A stretch of 64,000 nt of DNA from Phycisphaerae bacterium (GCA_030429705.1 JAUIES010000003.1:186001-250000); one strand, 5' to 3'. Shown: positions 45,801 to 53,832, counted from the stretch's first letter. Numbers and translations: made by a program. Notes: generated by a model not told the origin, from the letters alone.

Positions 45801-48800
45801 GTTTGCTGGCGATCTTGCTGGCGGTCCGGGACGGGTCGTTATACAGGAAACTGTCAATCTCTCGACGAACGGTGGCTCGGTCAACATGGCTGGGTCGATT
45901 GACGGTGCAGGTGTCACTGACGATGCGTTGTTCATTGACGCGGGTCCAGGCGGCACCATCGTCCTCGGGGCGATCGGGCAGGGTGATGCACTGTCGACAC
46001 TTGATGTCTTCGGTGGCACCATCAACATCGGCGATATCGGAGATACTTCCAAGGCTGGCGTGACGGGCGGTACGCTTGTTGAGGCAGACGACGAGTTGCA
46101 TTTCGATGGTTCGATCTACAACACGAACGAGGCTCGCTTCATCGCGCGTCGCGGCATGACGGCTGTCAGCGATATCGAGTTCCGCTCCAATGACAGCGAC
46201 CTGACATTTGGATCGACCGCACAGCGCGGGCGCGGCAGCATTTCGTTTGCTGATCGTACAGTCTGGACCGCCAACGCCGGCAGCGGCACCCTCGGCCTTG
46301 ATGGTCACTACGAAGGTGATCGCGTTGACATGATGCTCACCGGCTCGTCGATCATGCTCAACGGCAACGCGAGTTTTGCCAACCCCGGCGGGTCGGTTGT
46401 GTTCGACGGCCCGCTGGTCGGCAGGCGCAATGTCATGATTGATGTTGCCAACGGCGAAGTCCGATTCCTCGGCAATGTCGGAAGCAACACAGACTCATCG
46501 ATTCGTCTCCGCGACATGGATATCGCGGCTCGTCAGATCGACTTCCTCGGCAGCCGCGTCGACGCCGACTCGGCACACTTCGCAGCGACACGCTACAGCA
46601 TCGATCCGCAGGGCACGCCTCCGATTCAGACCTTCAAGATGGCCAATGGCGATCTTGTCTTTGACGGCGGTTTGATCCTGTTCCCGACCGGCCAGTTGAA
46701 CCTCAACGCAGAACGCGGCTCACTCACTGTTGCCGAGGTTCGTGGCGGCTTGGATGCGATCCAACTGGTGACCATGGGCCGCGATGGCGTGACGCTCTTC
46801 GGTGTCGGGTCGGGCAACAACTCTGGGGTGGATCAGTTGCTCGTGCAGGGCGACGAGATCGAAATCCTGGGTGACATGTTCGTTCGAGGCCGCACATTGC
46901 TGCGTCCGTTTAACGACGGTGTCGCGATTGATGTCGGTTCTGACCTCATTGCGGACAACGGGATCCTCGAGATTTCCGAAACGATGCTGAGCCGATTCAT
47001 GTCGACCCGTGTGGGCAGTTCGCTCAGCATCGGTGGCATCTCGACGCTCGACGATCTCGAAAGCCCGGTGAACCCTGACCTGTTCTCGAATAGTCAGATC
47101 ACGATTCGTGATATCACCATCGGGCGGCAGGCGACATTCTTTGGTGCTGACATTGAGTTGGTCGATGGTGCGACACTTTCCATGACGGATGGCGCACCGG
47201 TTCGACTCAGTTCGGTTGGTACATCACGGCTGAATGGTTCGATCCTGTCGGATGGTGGCGTGGTTGTCATCAACGGCCAGGAGTCCATTCTGAACGGTCT
47301 CATCGCGACGAGTGGTGGCGACATCATCATTCGTAGTGAAAACGCGTTCGTTGACGGCGGCGTTGATCTGAACACGCTCGGCGGACCGACTGACGGTGAC
47401 TTCATCGTCGACGGTGGCATCGACGGCTTGGTCGATGGCACGGGCGACTTCGTCCTCAATGTCGGTCGCGGCGATATCACCATTGCGCCAGATCGTGGAT
47501 TCGGACAGACGCGCAGGCTTCGTTCGGTTGACCTGACTGCGAATCGCCTCCATCTCACCAATGTGTTCACGACTGGTGATCAGAACTTTGTCGGGACAGA
47601 GCTGCTACAGCTCAGCGGCGGCGACATCGACTCCATCGGTGGCACCATCCGATTCAACAATCTGATCACGGTTGCTGGCGATCAGTTCGTCGGCATCGGT
47701 AGCGAAGGCACGATCTTCATTGATGATGCCATCATGGGTGCATCAGGTAAGAGCGGTCGATTCTTGACACTAGCAGCAGCACCGGGCGGCACCGTTGAGT
47801 TCCGTGGCGATGCAAGCGGTGTTGACGGGTTGATCGTTGATGCCGACGCGCTGGTGTTCGGTGACACGGTGTTCAACCGGCGCAGTTTCAGTGGCGGCGA
47901 GGTTCGCTTCCTCGGCACGGTTGATTCCGGTAGCGGCAAGGTCGAACTCGAAATCCACGCAGACTCAATCGCCGAGTTGGCGACTGATGTTGGTGCGAAC
48001 GGCCCGTTCCAGACCCTCCGCGTTTCGGCGGGTGATCAGATCGTGCTCGGTCAATCCGGTGAACCGATGCGAATCGACACCTGCAGCCAACAACTGTTCG
48101 AAGGCGACACGCGGATCGCGGGTGATGTCTTCCTGCAATCGCACGGCACTGAGAGCGGTGTGATTCGAGAAGATTCGATCTTGTTCCTCGGCGATGTCAA
48201 TGGCACAACTGCTGGCGCCGATATGTTGACGGCAATCGTCGATCGTTCGTTCGGTGAGCGAATCGACATATCAACACCGCCATCCAATGTGCCCATCATT
48301 GGGTTCAACGGTGACATTGGTTCGACCACACGCCTCGGCGGACTCAATCTGAACTTTGCTGCCAGCGAGATCGACGGCCGTGTGAACGACGCAGGTGATG
48401 CATTCGCATCCGTCGTCGCGACGATCGTGTTCGGTGATGTGGATGCATTCAAAGCGACCGGCTCGACAACATATGAGTCGGTCGTGCGCGTTGACGAGCT
48501 CAACATGGGCCGCGGCGAAGCGATGACGGTCATTGGAAGCCTTGATCTTGCAGCGGCGCGTGGTCGCTTGTCCGATGTTTCGACGCTCAACGACATGCGT
48601 TTGGCATTCTCGGAGTCATTCACGGTTGCAAACCGTGTTCAGGGCGACACCTTCGACCCGACAACGCGGCAGTTTACTGACGATGAAGGAACTGACTTTG
48701 TCGCGGGCGGCGCGATCGCGATTTCACTTGCACCAGGAGCGACATTCTCAATCGATGATGAAGGGATTGAAGACCCAGGCAAGATCTCACTTGCAGCGAT

Positions 48801-49764
48801 CGGTGCAAATGTGAACTTCCAGGTACCGACGGCTTTTGCCGGTCGTGTGCAGTTGCGTTCGTTGCCATCCAATGCTGATGCTTTGTACATCTTTGATACA
48901 ACTGCTGGTGCTCAGGCAGGTGCTGCGGTGCTCAGCGATCGATTCGTGGTGCTCGATGTTCGGTCGGCTGGTCCGTCGAACACGAATGTTGCCGAATCAA
49001 TCGCGGGCGCGGTGCAGAACGCAGATTCGGGGCAGGTCGAGGCGGGTACGGTCGTCGAAGCCACGATTCGCGACATTCTGCGTGACCTCGGTCTCGACCC
49101 GCGCTTGTACGCAACAGATTATGTCGACAATGCCGATGCACGCTCTGCGGTTGCAGAAACCATGCTTGGCTCACTCGATGGTGCTGGCCTCTATGTCGAT
49201 GTGCAGGACCTCGACAATCGCAACGGTATTGAGACCACAATCGAGCGACTCGATCGCAACATCACGACACGCGTGGTGACACAATACCTGTTGCTGTGGT
49301 ATGGCCCGCGCGATGCAAACGGTCAGTTGCTTCCGCCTTCCGGTGAAACCACGGATGACCTGGTGCCTTACGACCGGTCATCGGGTGATCAGATCGATGT
49401 GATCCTTGGTGTGTTTGATCAAGTCACCGAAGATTGCCGCGCCTGGCTTGAAACGGCAGATCCTGAAACCGCCGAGTTGCGTGAAGTGCCTGCGGATGTG
49501 TGGATGAACTTCCTTATTGAACGATCCGAGCAGTATCCGGCGGCATCACAGTATGTCATTGAGCTTGAACGACTGATTAAGGGCCTGCGCGATATGGGCT
49601 TGTCGAACGATGAACTCCGCCGGGTGTGGTCTCGTCTCGAGTTGGTCATCCCGCGCAGTATCGACCGCGAAGGTGTCCGTCGTTTATTGTCAGGTGAACA
49701 GGTCTTGCAGATAGCGACTGACGCTGAGAGCAACGGGCTTGAGCCTGTCATTGAACTCGAGTGA
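39814..49764 (+). CDS. Giant two-partner secretion exoprotein (TpsA, filamentous haemagglutinin-like)
   Basis: 3,316 residues, probably over 330 kDa. A signal peptide (core LMLAGPLVGLMSVPALAG) is followed by a TPS domain: SASFHRNGHNTIIRTSNRAI, FDLTSQESVRFIQ, and NNAGIVFGNNAVFNVGGLFA at 118-137, the equivalent of NPNGIxFG...vGGL. About 2,850 residues of Gly/Asp/Thr/Val-rich repeats with a beta-helix look follow. The last 280 or so residues turn helical and polar (VVEATIRDILRDLGLDPRLY, IETTIERLDRNITTRVVTQY, IELERLIKGLRDMGLSNDEL). Only two Cys were noticed. No CdiA-type toxin, VENN motif or RTX repeats are seen. AGGAG lies 8 bases before the ATG at 39814. It is probably a surface or secreted adhesin exported by the adjacent TpsB. 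Confidence 0.9.
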   Translation: MSTRRHRSTTSRFTGTRLGRLMLAGPLVGLMSVPALAGPEGEQVVHGSASFHRNGHNTIIRTSNRAIINYSGFDLTSQESVRFIQAGANARVLNRIQSGTPTFIDGSVTANGSVYFVNNAGIVFGNNAVFNVGGLFAAAGNISNRDFIAGRDRFTDVTGEVINNGHIESSGSIGLVGHRVANYGSIVAPEGMVTMAAGDDVYIGERGGHVFARISSSADNAATGGVEQGGSIESRGAMLSVGDHFALAVLDSSSIRTQRLTVRGGEEGSVVTVGGEIDATTEGGRGGRVDVFGETVRIDGAQIDASGDTGGGVIRIGGDYQGQGKSPTSDLTLVTRDALIRADALLSGNGGKVIVWGNDFTGFAGFISARGGALNGNGGFVEVSGKEVLAYRGLSDLRATNGRAGKLLLDPRFIDIVDGAPGDWPINLDDNRLEFFEDTDTVTITDAELSAQLDLLAGGGEILLQAARDIRVQDTVEVVSTGDGLLILEAGRRVRFIGNASIDMGTGSLRVIGNSDGYTPSEFDRGGGNGDINMSAGSSIITNGGTIEFLLQNFENSANISVSTINAGDGLVRLIHTGVQGTSNHHISQVAGGSGITAGTIEIASTTGGRAGVNNASRLILDTASLSVTTASGDTFLNLTGLTDITSIATSNANIDIVATDAVSASGDLNAGTGQVRIEATEIATSGGEIVGSGVSLEATTGGIGAVDAALSVTTDLLSASAQDGIFLNTQDQGGAGLTVGSFNGVDGLTSVTGTIELDHDGDLTIDRDISATGHGLSEDVILVTAGTATVTGTGGVAAGATGGIVFNTDSLVIDGDMGMSGRAATFNVGAGGVSVDGVFGGAFEAVTIETLGTLAINAGGRLATTGDLAVTAAAFDIVSGDGLNGDTSLLVASQTNLDANAAFLAELETGGVLTLSALDGNTTIGGQVALFTTATEVIVNASQQIVFEGVEPTAYAFSALTATGGSGIEFAGEVSGLDVVGAGLLDGGEGDLVVLRSGVFALSGATLDLRGNLLAQQAGGGLTIDGIVDVSTGDGRYDILTDTGGLVVDGTINSGGRNIQLVTAGGAMAINGLVDSNGLTDGNIVLNIGAGTLAFAPAGTRLDAGDGAVALIADSWSFDGAFLDSINAAGVTILSQVGDTVITGPGAIAPTIDLVQIRSDLGFVRLEGAGTYLFNSVVLDGGAGVEFGADVVGLTATGQVTLDAQENAIDVQNLGLFTLTSGAGGTILNSDIGAAGDLQFIGAIDATNSQGLPSPSGDSRLNLTVAGTLMLDDGLDAGTRGVTIDATNATLGGILATVDLLILSDEVSIGNDNGGFWLSNAFLDLTTADSVRVGELGNEATQVWLDGIATTFNQILTVNTNLVDAINNDSAIDNIALTALDRILIDGVRLEITGDDRDLHLEAINGVLTTDGATLAASGLNGRVDLHSDVSGTGMLTFDAPLQINGGGIRLISRDAGDTGTIRFVGDVDAAADEGISIDAADGVISFASGQVGQNSAFSSIEMTAGGGVMADGPIDIRSSGSVTFNNDLTAGGTIGIELDADGTADGTDVGTFVGLNSDVAEGTAGISITNGAGDAGNVGITLNGLARTDGGTNEGIDLNAGTGTIDILGGIESNGGNVMTFASLTTQGSNISSGGGSVVIGSGLLVSGDRSIFTEGGDVAVIGLTAIDGSLDIDTTIGLGAGTVTFEDAIIGATPGAGDLLIDAGGGIVNLNGSVGRTGEDRHLNLLAVNAADEVHFRGSNYEATTLSFTFVDGGFFIDRVGGGTVEFTSRGSDITFDSAPIQLRAGNDVSFTALDGGLITLTDILAEVGDDDAVVTVRSRETVTFANLGDAGQLLGVVDVIVGDDVQAGLAVFTGSSFSDVYEIAADEVNFLGGLDSVTGRDMTLTQRELDRGINLGGDGTDATRLNLTKDEVDAFADGFDIIRIGDANTGDVMVIDNPGDVSLVIRDLFELRAKNAVSVLSGIEGTGNGSLSMFSGSATLLAADVALDSGNLFAGDLAGGPGRVVIQETVNLSTNGGSVNMAGSIDGAGVTDDALFIDAGPGGTIVLGAIGQGDALSTLDVFGGTINIGDIGDTSKAGVTGGTLVEADDELHFDGSIYNTNEARFIARRGMTAVSDIEFRSNDSDLTFGSTAQRGRGSISFADRTVWTANAGSGTLGLDGHYEGDRVDMMLTGSSIMLNGNASFANPGGSVVFDGPLVGRRNVMIDVANGEVRFLGNVGSNTDSSIRLRDMDIAARQIDFLGSRVDADSAHFAATRYSIDPQGTPPIQTFKMANGDLVFDGGLILFPTGQLNLNAERGSLTVAEVRGGLDAIQLVTMGRDGVTLFGVGSGNNSGVDQLLVQGDEIEILGDMFVRGRTLLRPFNDGVAIDVGSDLIADNGILEISETMLSRFMSTRVGSSLSIGGISTLDDLESPVNPDLFSNSQITIRDITIGRQATFFGADIELVDGATLSMTDGAPVRLSSVGTSRLNGSILSDGGVVVINGQESILNGLIATSGGDIIIRSENAFVDGGVDLNTLGGPTDGDFIVDGGIDGLVDGTGDFVLNVGRGDITIAPDRGFGQTRRLRSVDLTANRLHLTNVFTTGDQNFVGTELLQLSGGDIDSIGGTIRFNNLITVAGDQFVGIGSEGTIFIDDAIMGASGKSGRFLTLAAAPGGTVEFRGDASGVDGLIVDADALVFGDTVFNRRSFSGGEVRFLGTVDSGSGKVELEIHADSIAELATDVGANGPFQTLRVSAGDQIVLGQSGEPMRIDTCSQQLFEGDTRIAGDVFLQSHGTESGVIREDSILFLGDVNGTTAGADMLTAIVDRSFGERIDISTPPSNVPIIGFNGDIGSTTRLGGLNLNFAASEIDGRVNDAGDAFASVVATIVFGDVDAFKATGSTTYESVVRVDELNMGRGEAMTVIGSLDLAAARGRLSDVSTLNDMRLAFSESFTVANRVQGDTFDPTTRQFTDDEGTDFVAGGAIAISLAPGATFSIDDEGIEDPGKISLAAIGANVNFQVPTAFAGRVQLRSLPSNADALYIFDTTAGAQAGAAVLSDRFVVLDVRSAGPSNTNVAESIAGAVQNADSGQVEAGTVVEATIRDILRDLGLDPRLYATDYVDNADARSAVAETMLGSLDGAGLYVDVQDLDNRNGIETTIERLDRNITTRVVTQYLLLWYGPRDANGQLLPPSGETTDDLVPYDRSSGDQIDVILGVFDQVTEDCRAWLETADPETAELREVPADVWMNFLIERSEQYPAASQYVIELERLIKGLRDMGLSNDELRRVWSRLELVIPRSIDREGVRRLLSGEQVLQIATDAESNGLEPVIELE

Positions 49765-49783
49765 TTTGATGGTCTCGGTTTCC

Positions 49784-49818
49784 GTGCTCGGCTGATTCAC
49801 TTCGGATCAGCCGAGCAC
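49784..49818 (+). terminator. Perfect 13-bp hairpin between tpsA and tssA
   Basis: GTGCTCGGCTGAT (49784-49796) pairs with ATCAGCCGAGCAC (49806-49818) around a 9-base loop. There is no T-run after it, so it may be a partial terminator, an mRNA-stabilising hairpin or an attenuator that lowers tssA expression after the giant gene. Confidence 0.5.
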
Positions 49819-49853
49819 ACGCCTCGATGCTGATCTATGGAGTACGATCGCAC

Positions 49854-50909
49854 ATGGGCTTGGATATACATGGGCTGTTGAGTGAGGTCTCGCCGGAGGA
49901 TCCGTGTGGTCCTGACCTGAGTTATGACCCTGCATATTTTGAAATGATGCAGGAGGCTGCCGGTACGCCCGATCAACAGATCGGGGATGCGGTTCATGAG
50001 GGGCAGGAGCCGAACTGGCGTGAGGTGAAATCGAAAGCGATTGATCTGTTCGCGCGCACGAAGGATCTCAATGTCACCATGACGCTGCTCGCTGCTCTGG
50101 TGTGCAACGACGGTGTTTCAGGTATGGCGGACGGCCTCGAGTTGGTCGAGGGGCTCTTGACCCAGTATTGGGACGGGTTTCACCCCAAACTCGATCCGGA
50201 TGACGACAACGATCCGCTCGAGCGGATGAATATCATCGCCTCATTGGCAGCAACCCCTGGGACGGTCGGCGATCCGCTCAAGTTTCAATCTCGATTGCGC
50301 GAGGCGCCGCTGTGTGAATCGAAGCAGATCGGTCGATTTAGTCTGCGCGATATCATGATTGCCAAGGGTGATCTCTCTCCGCCCGCGGGGATGGACAGCC
50401 CACCTGATCTCGCGCTCATCGAGGGTGCGTTTAGCGAGACCGAGATTGAGACACTCCAGCAGTTCGGTCAGGACGCCAAGCGCGCCAAAGAGACCGCGGA
50501 GCGGCTCGATGCGTGGATCACCGAGACCGTCGGTCCTACGAATGCGCCCAACCTCGCTTCGTTGCATGAGTTACTGGCGCTGATTCACAAGACGCTGCAG
50601 GAGCACCTCGCCCGGCGTGGGTATGGCGATGCCCCGGATGAAGCCGAAGGATCTTCCGGCGGCGGTTCTGCCGGTCCTGGCGACCCGATTCGAGGGAGTG
50701 TTCAGTCGAACAGCGATGTCATCATGCTTCTTGGCAAGATCTGTGAGTTTTATCAACGGGAAGAGCCTTCAAGCCCGGTTCCCTTGCTCCTTCGTCGAGC
50801 AGAGCGACTTGTGGGGAAAGACTTCATTGAAGTCGTGAGGGATCTGAGCCCGGATGCGCTTTCTCAGTTGAAGATGGTGGCCGGTGTGGACACCTTTGAA
50901 GATCACTAG
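49854..50909 (+). CDS. tssA: T6SS cap/baseplate protein TssA (ImpA family)
   Basis: 351 residues. The ImpA_N domain is clear: VSPEDPCGPDLSYDPAYFEM, EPNWREVKSKAIDLFARTKD, MTLLAALVCNDGVSGMADGL and LTQYWDGFHPKLDPDDDND. After a Gly/Ser linker, the C-terminal part REEPSSPVPLLLRRAERLVG followed by DFIEVVRDLSPDALSQL is the short-type TssA end. TssA primes sheath and tube polymerisation. The start at 49854 (MGLDIHGLLSEV) fits the family better than 49827. It is separated from tpsA by 89 bases with a hairpin, and it precedes tssB. Confidence 0.93.
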   Translation: MGLDIHGLLSEVSPEDPCGPDLSYDPAYFEMMQEAAGTPDQQIGDAVHEGQEPNWREVKSKAIDLFARTKDLNVTMTLLAALVCNDGVSGMADGLELVEGLLTQYWDGFHPKLDPDDDNDPLERMNIIASLAATPGTVGDPLKFQSRLREAPLCESKQIGRFSLRDIMIAKGDLSPPAGMDSPPDLALIEGAFSETEIETLQQFGQDAKRAKETAERLDAWITETVGPTNAPNLASLHELLALIHKTLQEHLARRGYGDAPDEAEGSSGGGSAGPGDPIRGSVQSNSDVIMLLGKICEFYQREEPSSPVPLLLRRAERLVGKDFIEVVRDLSPDALSQLKMVAGVDTFEDH

Positions 50910-50914
50910 CCTCG

Positions 50915-50943
50915 TTGGCGAAGATTCCGCGTTCTGGTATGAT
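50915..50943 (+). promoter_or_regulatory. Promoter for tssBC with extended -10
   Basis: TTGGCG (50915-50920), a 17-base spacer and TATGAT (50938-50943), with TGG before the -10 giving the extended TGnTATGAT form. Transcription would start near 50950 and give a leader of about 110 bases before tssB. It lies just after tssA ends, so sheath genes can be made at higher levels than upstream genes. Confidence 0.6.
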
Positions 50944-51059
50944 GTGGCAAGCCTCAGGGCGGCCCGGTTATGGTCTGGGCGTGACTCGCCCGCTCGACAC
51001 AGGGCACGAGGGCGAAGTGCCGGGAAAGTGGGTTTTCGGCAGGGACGAAGGAGTAATCG

Positions 51060-51584
51060 ATGGCCAAAGCAAGCAGTCAAAAATTTATCGCGCGAAACCG
51101 TGCACCGCGTGTGCAGATCGAATATGACCTGGAGTTGTACGGAGCGGAAAAGAAGATTAATCTTCCATTCGTGATGGGTGTGATGGCCGATCTTTCAGGC
51201 AAACCCGAAGAGGCGCTGGGGCCTGTCGCCGAACGCAAGTTCCTCGAGATCGATGTCGACAACTTTGACGAACGCTTGAAGAGTTCGAAGCCTCGCGTGG
51301 CGTTCCAGGTGCCCAACACACTGACGGGTGAGGGCAACTTGAGTGTTGACCTGACCTTTGAGAGTATGGAAGACTTCTCGCCCGCGGCGGTCGCCAAGAA
51401 AGTGGACTCACTGAGCAAGTTGCTCGATGCACGCACACAACTCGCCAGTCTGTTGTCGTACATGGATGGCAAGAGTGACGCAGAAGAACTGATCAACAAA
51501 GCACTCAAAGATCCGGCGTTGTTGCAGGCGTTGTCATCCAAAGCGGCTGACAGTGGCAGCGAAGCAAGTGAGGGGGGTCAATAA
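51060..51584 (+). CDS. tssB: T6SS contractile sheath small subunit TssB
   Basis: 174 residues. MAKASSQKFIARNRAPRVQI begins the chain. It continues EYDLELYGAEKKINLPFVMG, VMADLSGKPEEALGPVAERK, FLEIDVDNFDERLKSSKPRV and LTFESMEDFSPAAVAKKVDS, all typical of TssB/VipA. It interlocks with TssC to form the sheath. GGAGTAATCG precedes the ATG. Its TAA shares one base with the tssC ATG (51584), ensuring matched synthesis of the two subunits. Confidence 0.97.
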   Translation: MAKASSQKFIARNRAPRVQIEYDLELYGAEKKINLPFVMGVMADLSGKPEEALGPVAERKFLEIDVDNFDERLKSSKPRVAFQVPNTLTGEGNLSVDLTFESMEDFSPAAVAKKVDSLSKLLDARTQLASLLSYMDGKSDAEELINKALKDPALLQALSSKAADSGSEASEGGQ

Positions 51585-53080
51585 TGTCAGACAATCCTGA
51601 GATGCAAGCCCAATCCGGCCCGGCTGAAACCATGCAGGAGGGCGAGTTTGCTGCTCTTCTTGAAGGCAGTTTCAAGCCCAAGTCCGATCGTCAGAAAGAT
51701 GCGATCCAGGAAGGTGTTCACGCGCTCGCTTCACAAGCGCTCGCCGAGACAGCCCTGGTCAGCGATGACGCGGTCAAGACGATCGAGTCAATGATTGCCG
51801 AACTCGATCGCAAGTTGAGTGAGCAGGTCAATCTGATCTTGCACCACAGCGATTTTCAGAATCTGGAAGGATCGTGGCGCGGGCTTCATCACCTGGTCAA
51901 CAACACCGAGACGGACGAGATGCTCAAGATTCGCGTCTTGAATATCTCCAAGAAAGACCTCGGCAAGACCATCAAGAAGTTCAAGGGGACCGCCTGGGAC
52001 CAGAGTCCGCTCTTCAAGAAAATGTACGAAGAAGAGTTCGGTACACCCGGCGGCGAGCCTTACGGCTGCCTTGTCGGCGACTACCACTTCGACCACACGC
52101 CGCCCGATGTCGAGATTCTGGGTGGCATGGCGCAAATTGCGGCTGCCTGTCACGCGCCGTTCATTGCAGGTTCTGACCCGCGCGTCATGAACATGGATTC
52201 GTGGCAGGAACTGTCCAACCCGCGCGATCTGACCAAGATCTTCCAGTCGGCTGAATATGCCCCGTGGCGCAGCCTGCGCGACAGTGAAGACGCGAAGTAC
52301 ATCGGTCTCGCGATGCCTCGCTTCTTGTCAAGACTTCCGTACGGCTCGAAGACGGACCCGGTCGAAGAATTTGACTTTGAAGAAGACACCGAGGGTGCAG
52401 ATCACAGCAACTACACCTGGTCTAACTCGGCCTACGCCATGGCGGTCAACATCAACAAGGCGTTCAAGTTGTACGGCTGGTGCAGTCGTATCCGAGGCGT
52501 CGAATCAGGCGGCATGGTTGATGGGTTGCCTTGCCACACATTCCCGACCGATGACGGGGGCGTGGATATGAAGTGCCCGACCGAGATCGCTATCACCGAT
52601 CGGCGTGAAGCGGAACTGGCCAAGAACGGCTTCATGCCGCTCAGCCACTGGAAGAACACCGATTACGCGGTCTTCGTTGGTGCACAGAGTCTGCACAAGC
52701 CTGCGGAATATGACGATCCGGACGCGACCGCCAATGCAAATCTCGGTGCTCGCCTGCCATATCTGTTTGCGACTTGTCGATTCGGTCATTTCCTCAAGTG
52801 CATCGTGCGTGACAAGATCGGTTCGTTCAAAGAGCGTGGCGATATGGAAACCTGGTTGAACAACTGGATCATGCAGTATGTTGAGCCGGATCCGTCAAAT
52901 GCCACTGAAGAAGCCAAAGCCCGTCGTCCCCTCGCGGCTGCCGAGGTCACGGTTTCCGAAGTGGAAGGCAATCCGGGATACTACTCATCCAATTTCTACC
53001 TGCGGCCGCACTACCAGCTCGAAGGGCTGACCGTGTCGTTGCGTCTCGTCTCGAAGTTGCCATCTGAGAAGGGTGGCTAA
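51584..53080 (+). CDS. tssC: T6SS contractile sheath large subunit TssC
   Basis: 498 residues. Family landmarks: LSEQVNLILHHSDFQNLEGS, WRGLHHLVNNTETDEMLKIR, LVGDYHFDHTPPDVEILGGM, AQIAAACHAPFIAGSDPRVM, AYAMAVNINKAFKLYGWCSR and the C-terminal EVEGNPGYYSSNFYLRPHYQ. It packs with TssB, and the ClpV-binding element lies on the sheath. Length is usual. It is translationally coupled to tssB and followed by a strong terminator at 53101. Confidence 0.97.
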   Translation: MSDNPEMQAQSGPAETMQEGEFAALLEGSFKPKSDRQKDAIQEGVHALASQALAETALVSDDAVKTIESMIAELDRKLSEQVNLILHHSDFQNLEGSWRGLHHLVNNTETDEMLKIRVLNISKKDLGKTIKKFKGTAWDQSPLFKKMYEEEFGTPGGEPYGCLVGDYHFDHTPPDVEILGGMAQIAAACHAPFIAGSDPRVMNMDSWQELSNPRDLTKIFQSAEYAPWRSLRDSEDAKYIGLAMPRFLSRLPYGSKTDPVEEFDFEEDTEGADHSNYTWSNSAYAMAVNINKAFKLYGWCSRIRGVESGGMVDGLPCHTFPTDDGGVDMKCPTEIAITDRREAELAKNGFMPLSHWKNTDYAVFVGAQSLHKPAEYDDPDATANANLGARLPYLFATCRFGHFLKCIVRDKIGSFKERGDMETWLNNWIMQYVEPDPSNATEEAKARRPLAAAEVTVSEVEGNPGYYSSNFYLRPHYQLEGLTVSLRLVSKLPSEKGG

Positions 53081-53100
53081 GTTTCTTCTTGCTTCCAAGT

Positions 53101-53140
53101 CCCCGGTCGGTCACGGTTTGCGTGACTGACCGGGGTTTTT
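53101..53140 (+). terminator. Rho-independent terminator after tssC
   Basis: CCCCGGTCGGTCACG (53101-53115) pairs with CGTGACTGACCGGGG (53121-53135), one G-U pair, around a 5-base loop, followed by TTTTT. It separates tssBC from hcp. Confidence 0.92.
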
Positions 53141-53268
53141 CTTTCGAGACTGCGTGAGTATTGAGAGGCTTCTTTCGCTTGCTAACTGGGTCGGAAACAT
53201 CCGATCGCAAGCCAAGACCTGTTTACGAAACGAACAACTTTCACAACACTCTTATCAGGAGACGCATC

Positions 53269-53769
53269 ATGTCATTTGACGGATTTATTCAGATTCAAGG
53301 CATCAAGGGCGACAGCAGCGATTCAGCTCATAAGGAGTGGATCGAAATCCAGGCGTTCAATCATTCCGTTTCGCAGTCGACCGGTGGTGCGGCAAGTGCT
53401 CAGGGCACGCACGCTGGCGGGCGATCAGATCACGGTGATTTCAGCATCGTCAAGCGTCTGGACACCGCATCGAGCCCGTTGTTCCTGCACTGCTGCACAG
53501 CCAAGCCGATCCCCGAGATCAAGATCCAACTCTGCCGCGCCATGGGCGAAAAAACGACCTTCATGGAGTACACCATGAAAGATGTGATCGTGTCCAAGGT
53601 CGCACCCTCCGGTTCGACCGACGGCGAAGACCTGATCCCGCTCGAGGAAGTCGCCTTCCGTTACGGCGAAATCCACCTGTCATACACCCCGACCGATCCG
53701 CGCAGCGGCGGCAAGACGGGTGCTGCAGTGCAGGCCGCGTGGAGTACGCTCGAGAATCAGCCCATGTGA
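53269..53769 (+). CDS. hcp: T6SS inner tube protein Hcp (TssD)
   Basis: 166 residues. FDGFIQIQGIKGDSSDSAHK is the Hcp opening. Next come WIEIQAFNHSVSQSTGGAAS, HGDFSIVKRLDTASSPLFLH, TFMEYTMKDVIVSKVAPSGS and IPLEEVAFRYGEIHLSYTPT. Hexamers stack into the tube that is expelled with VgrG. AGGAG lies 8 bases before the ATG at 53269; an in-frame upstream codon is unlikely. It is a single-gene transcript, flanked by terminators at 53101 and 53800, as often seen for this abundant component. Confidence 0.97.
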   Translation: MSFDGFIQIQGIKGDSSDSAHKEWIEIQAFNHSVSQSTGGAASAQGTHAGGRSDHGDFSIVKRLDTASSPLFLHCCTAKPIPEIKIQLCRAMGEKTTFMEYTMKDVIVSKVAPSGSTDGEDLIPLEEVAFRYGEIHLSYTPTDPRSGGKTGAAVQAAWSTLENQPM

Positions 53770-53799
53770 TTCCGACCGATCTGAAGATTCGATACACTA

Positions 53800-53832
53800 C
53801 CGGCAGCGGGCGAGATTCCCGCTGCCGGTTTT
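53800..53832 (+). terminator. Terminator after hcp
   Basis: CCGGCAGCGGG (53800-53810) pairs with CCCGCTGCCGG (53818-53828) around a 7-base loop, followed by TTTT. The next gene starts 43 bases later, so readthrough may supply the downstream genes. Confidence 0.75.

Noticed and set aside
39814-49764. CdiA-type contact-dependent toxin with downstream immunity gene
   Set aside because: No VENN or other pretoxin motif and no toxin-like C-terminus were found. The next gene is tssA, not an immunity gene.
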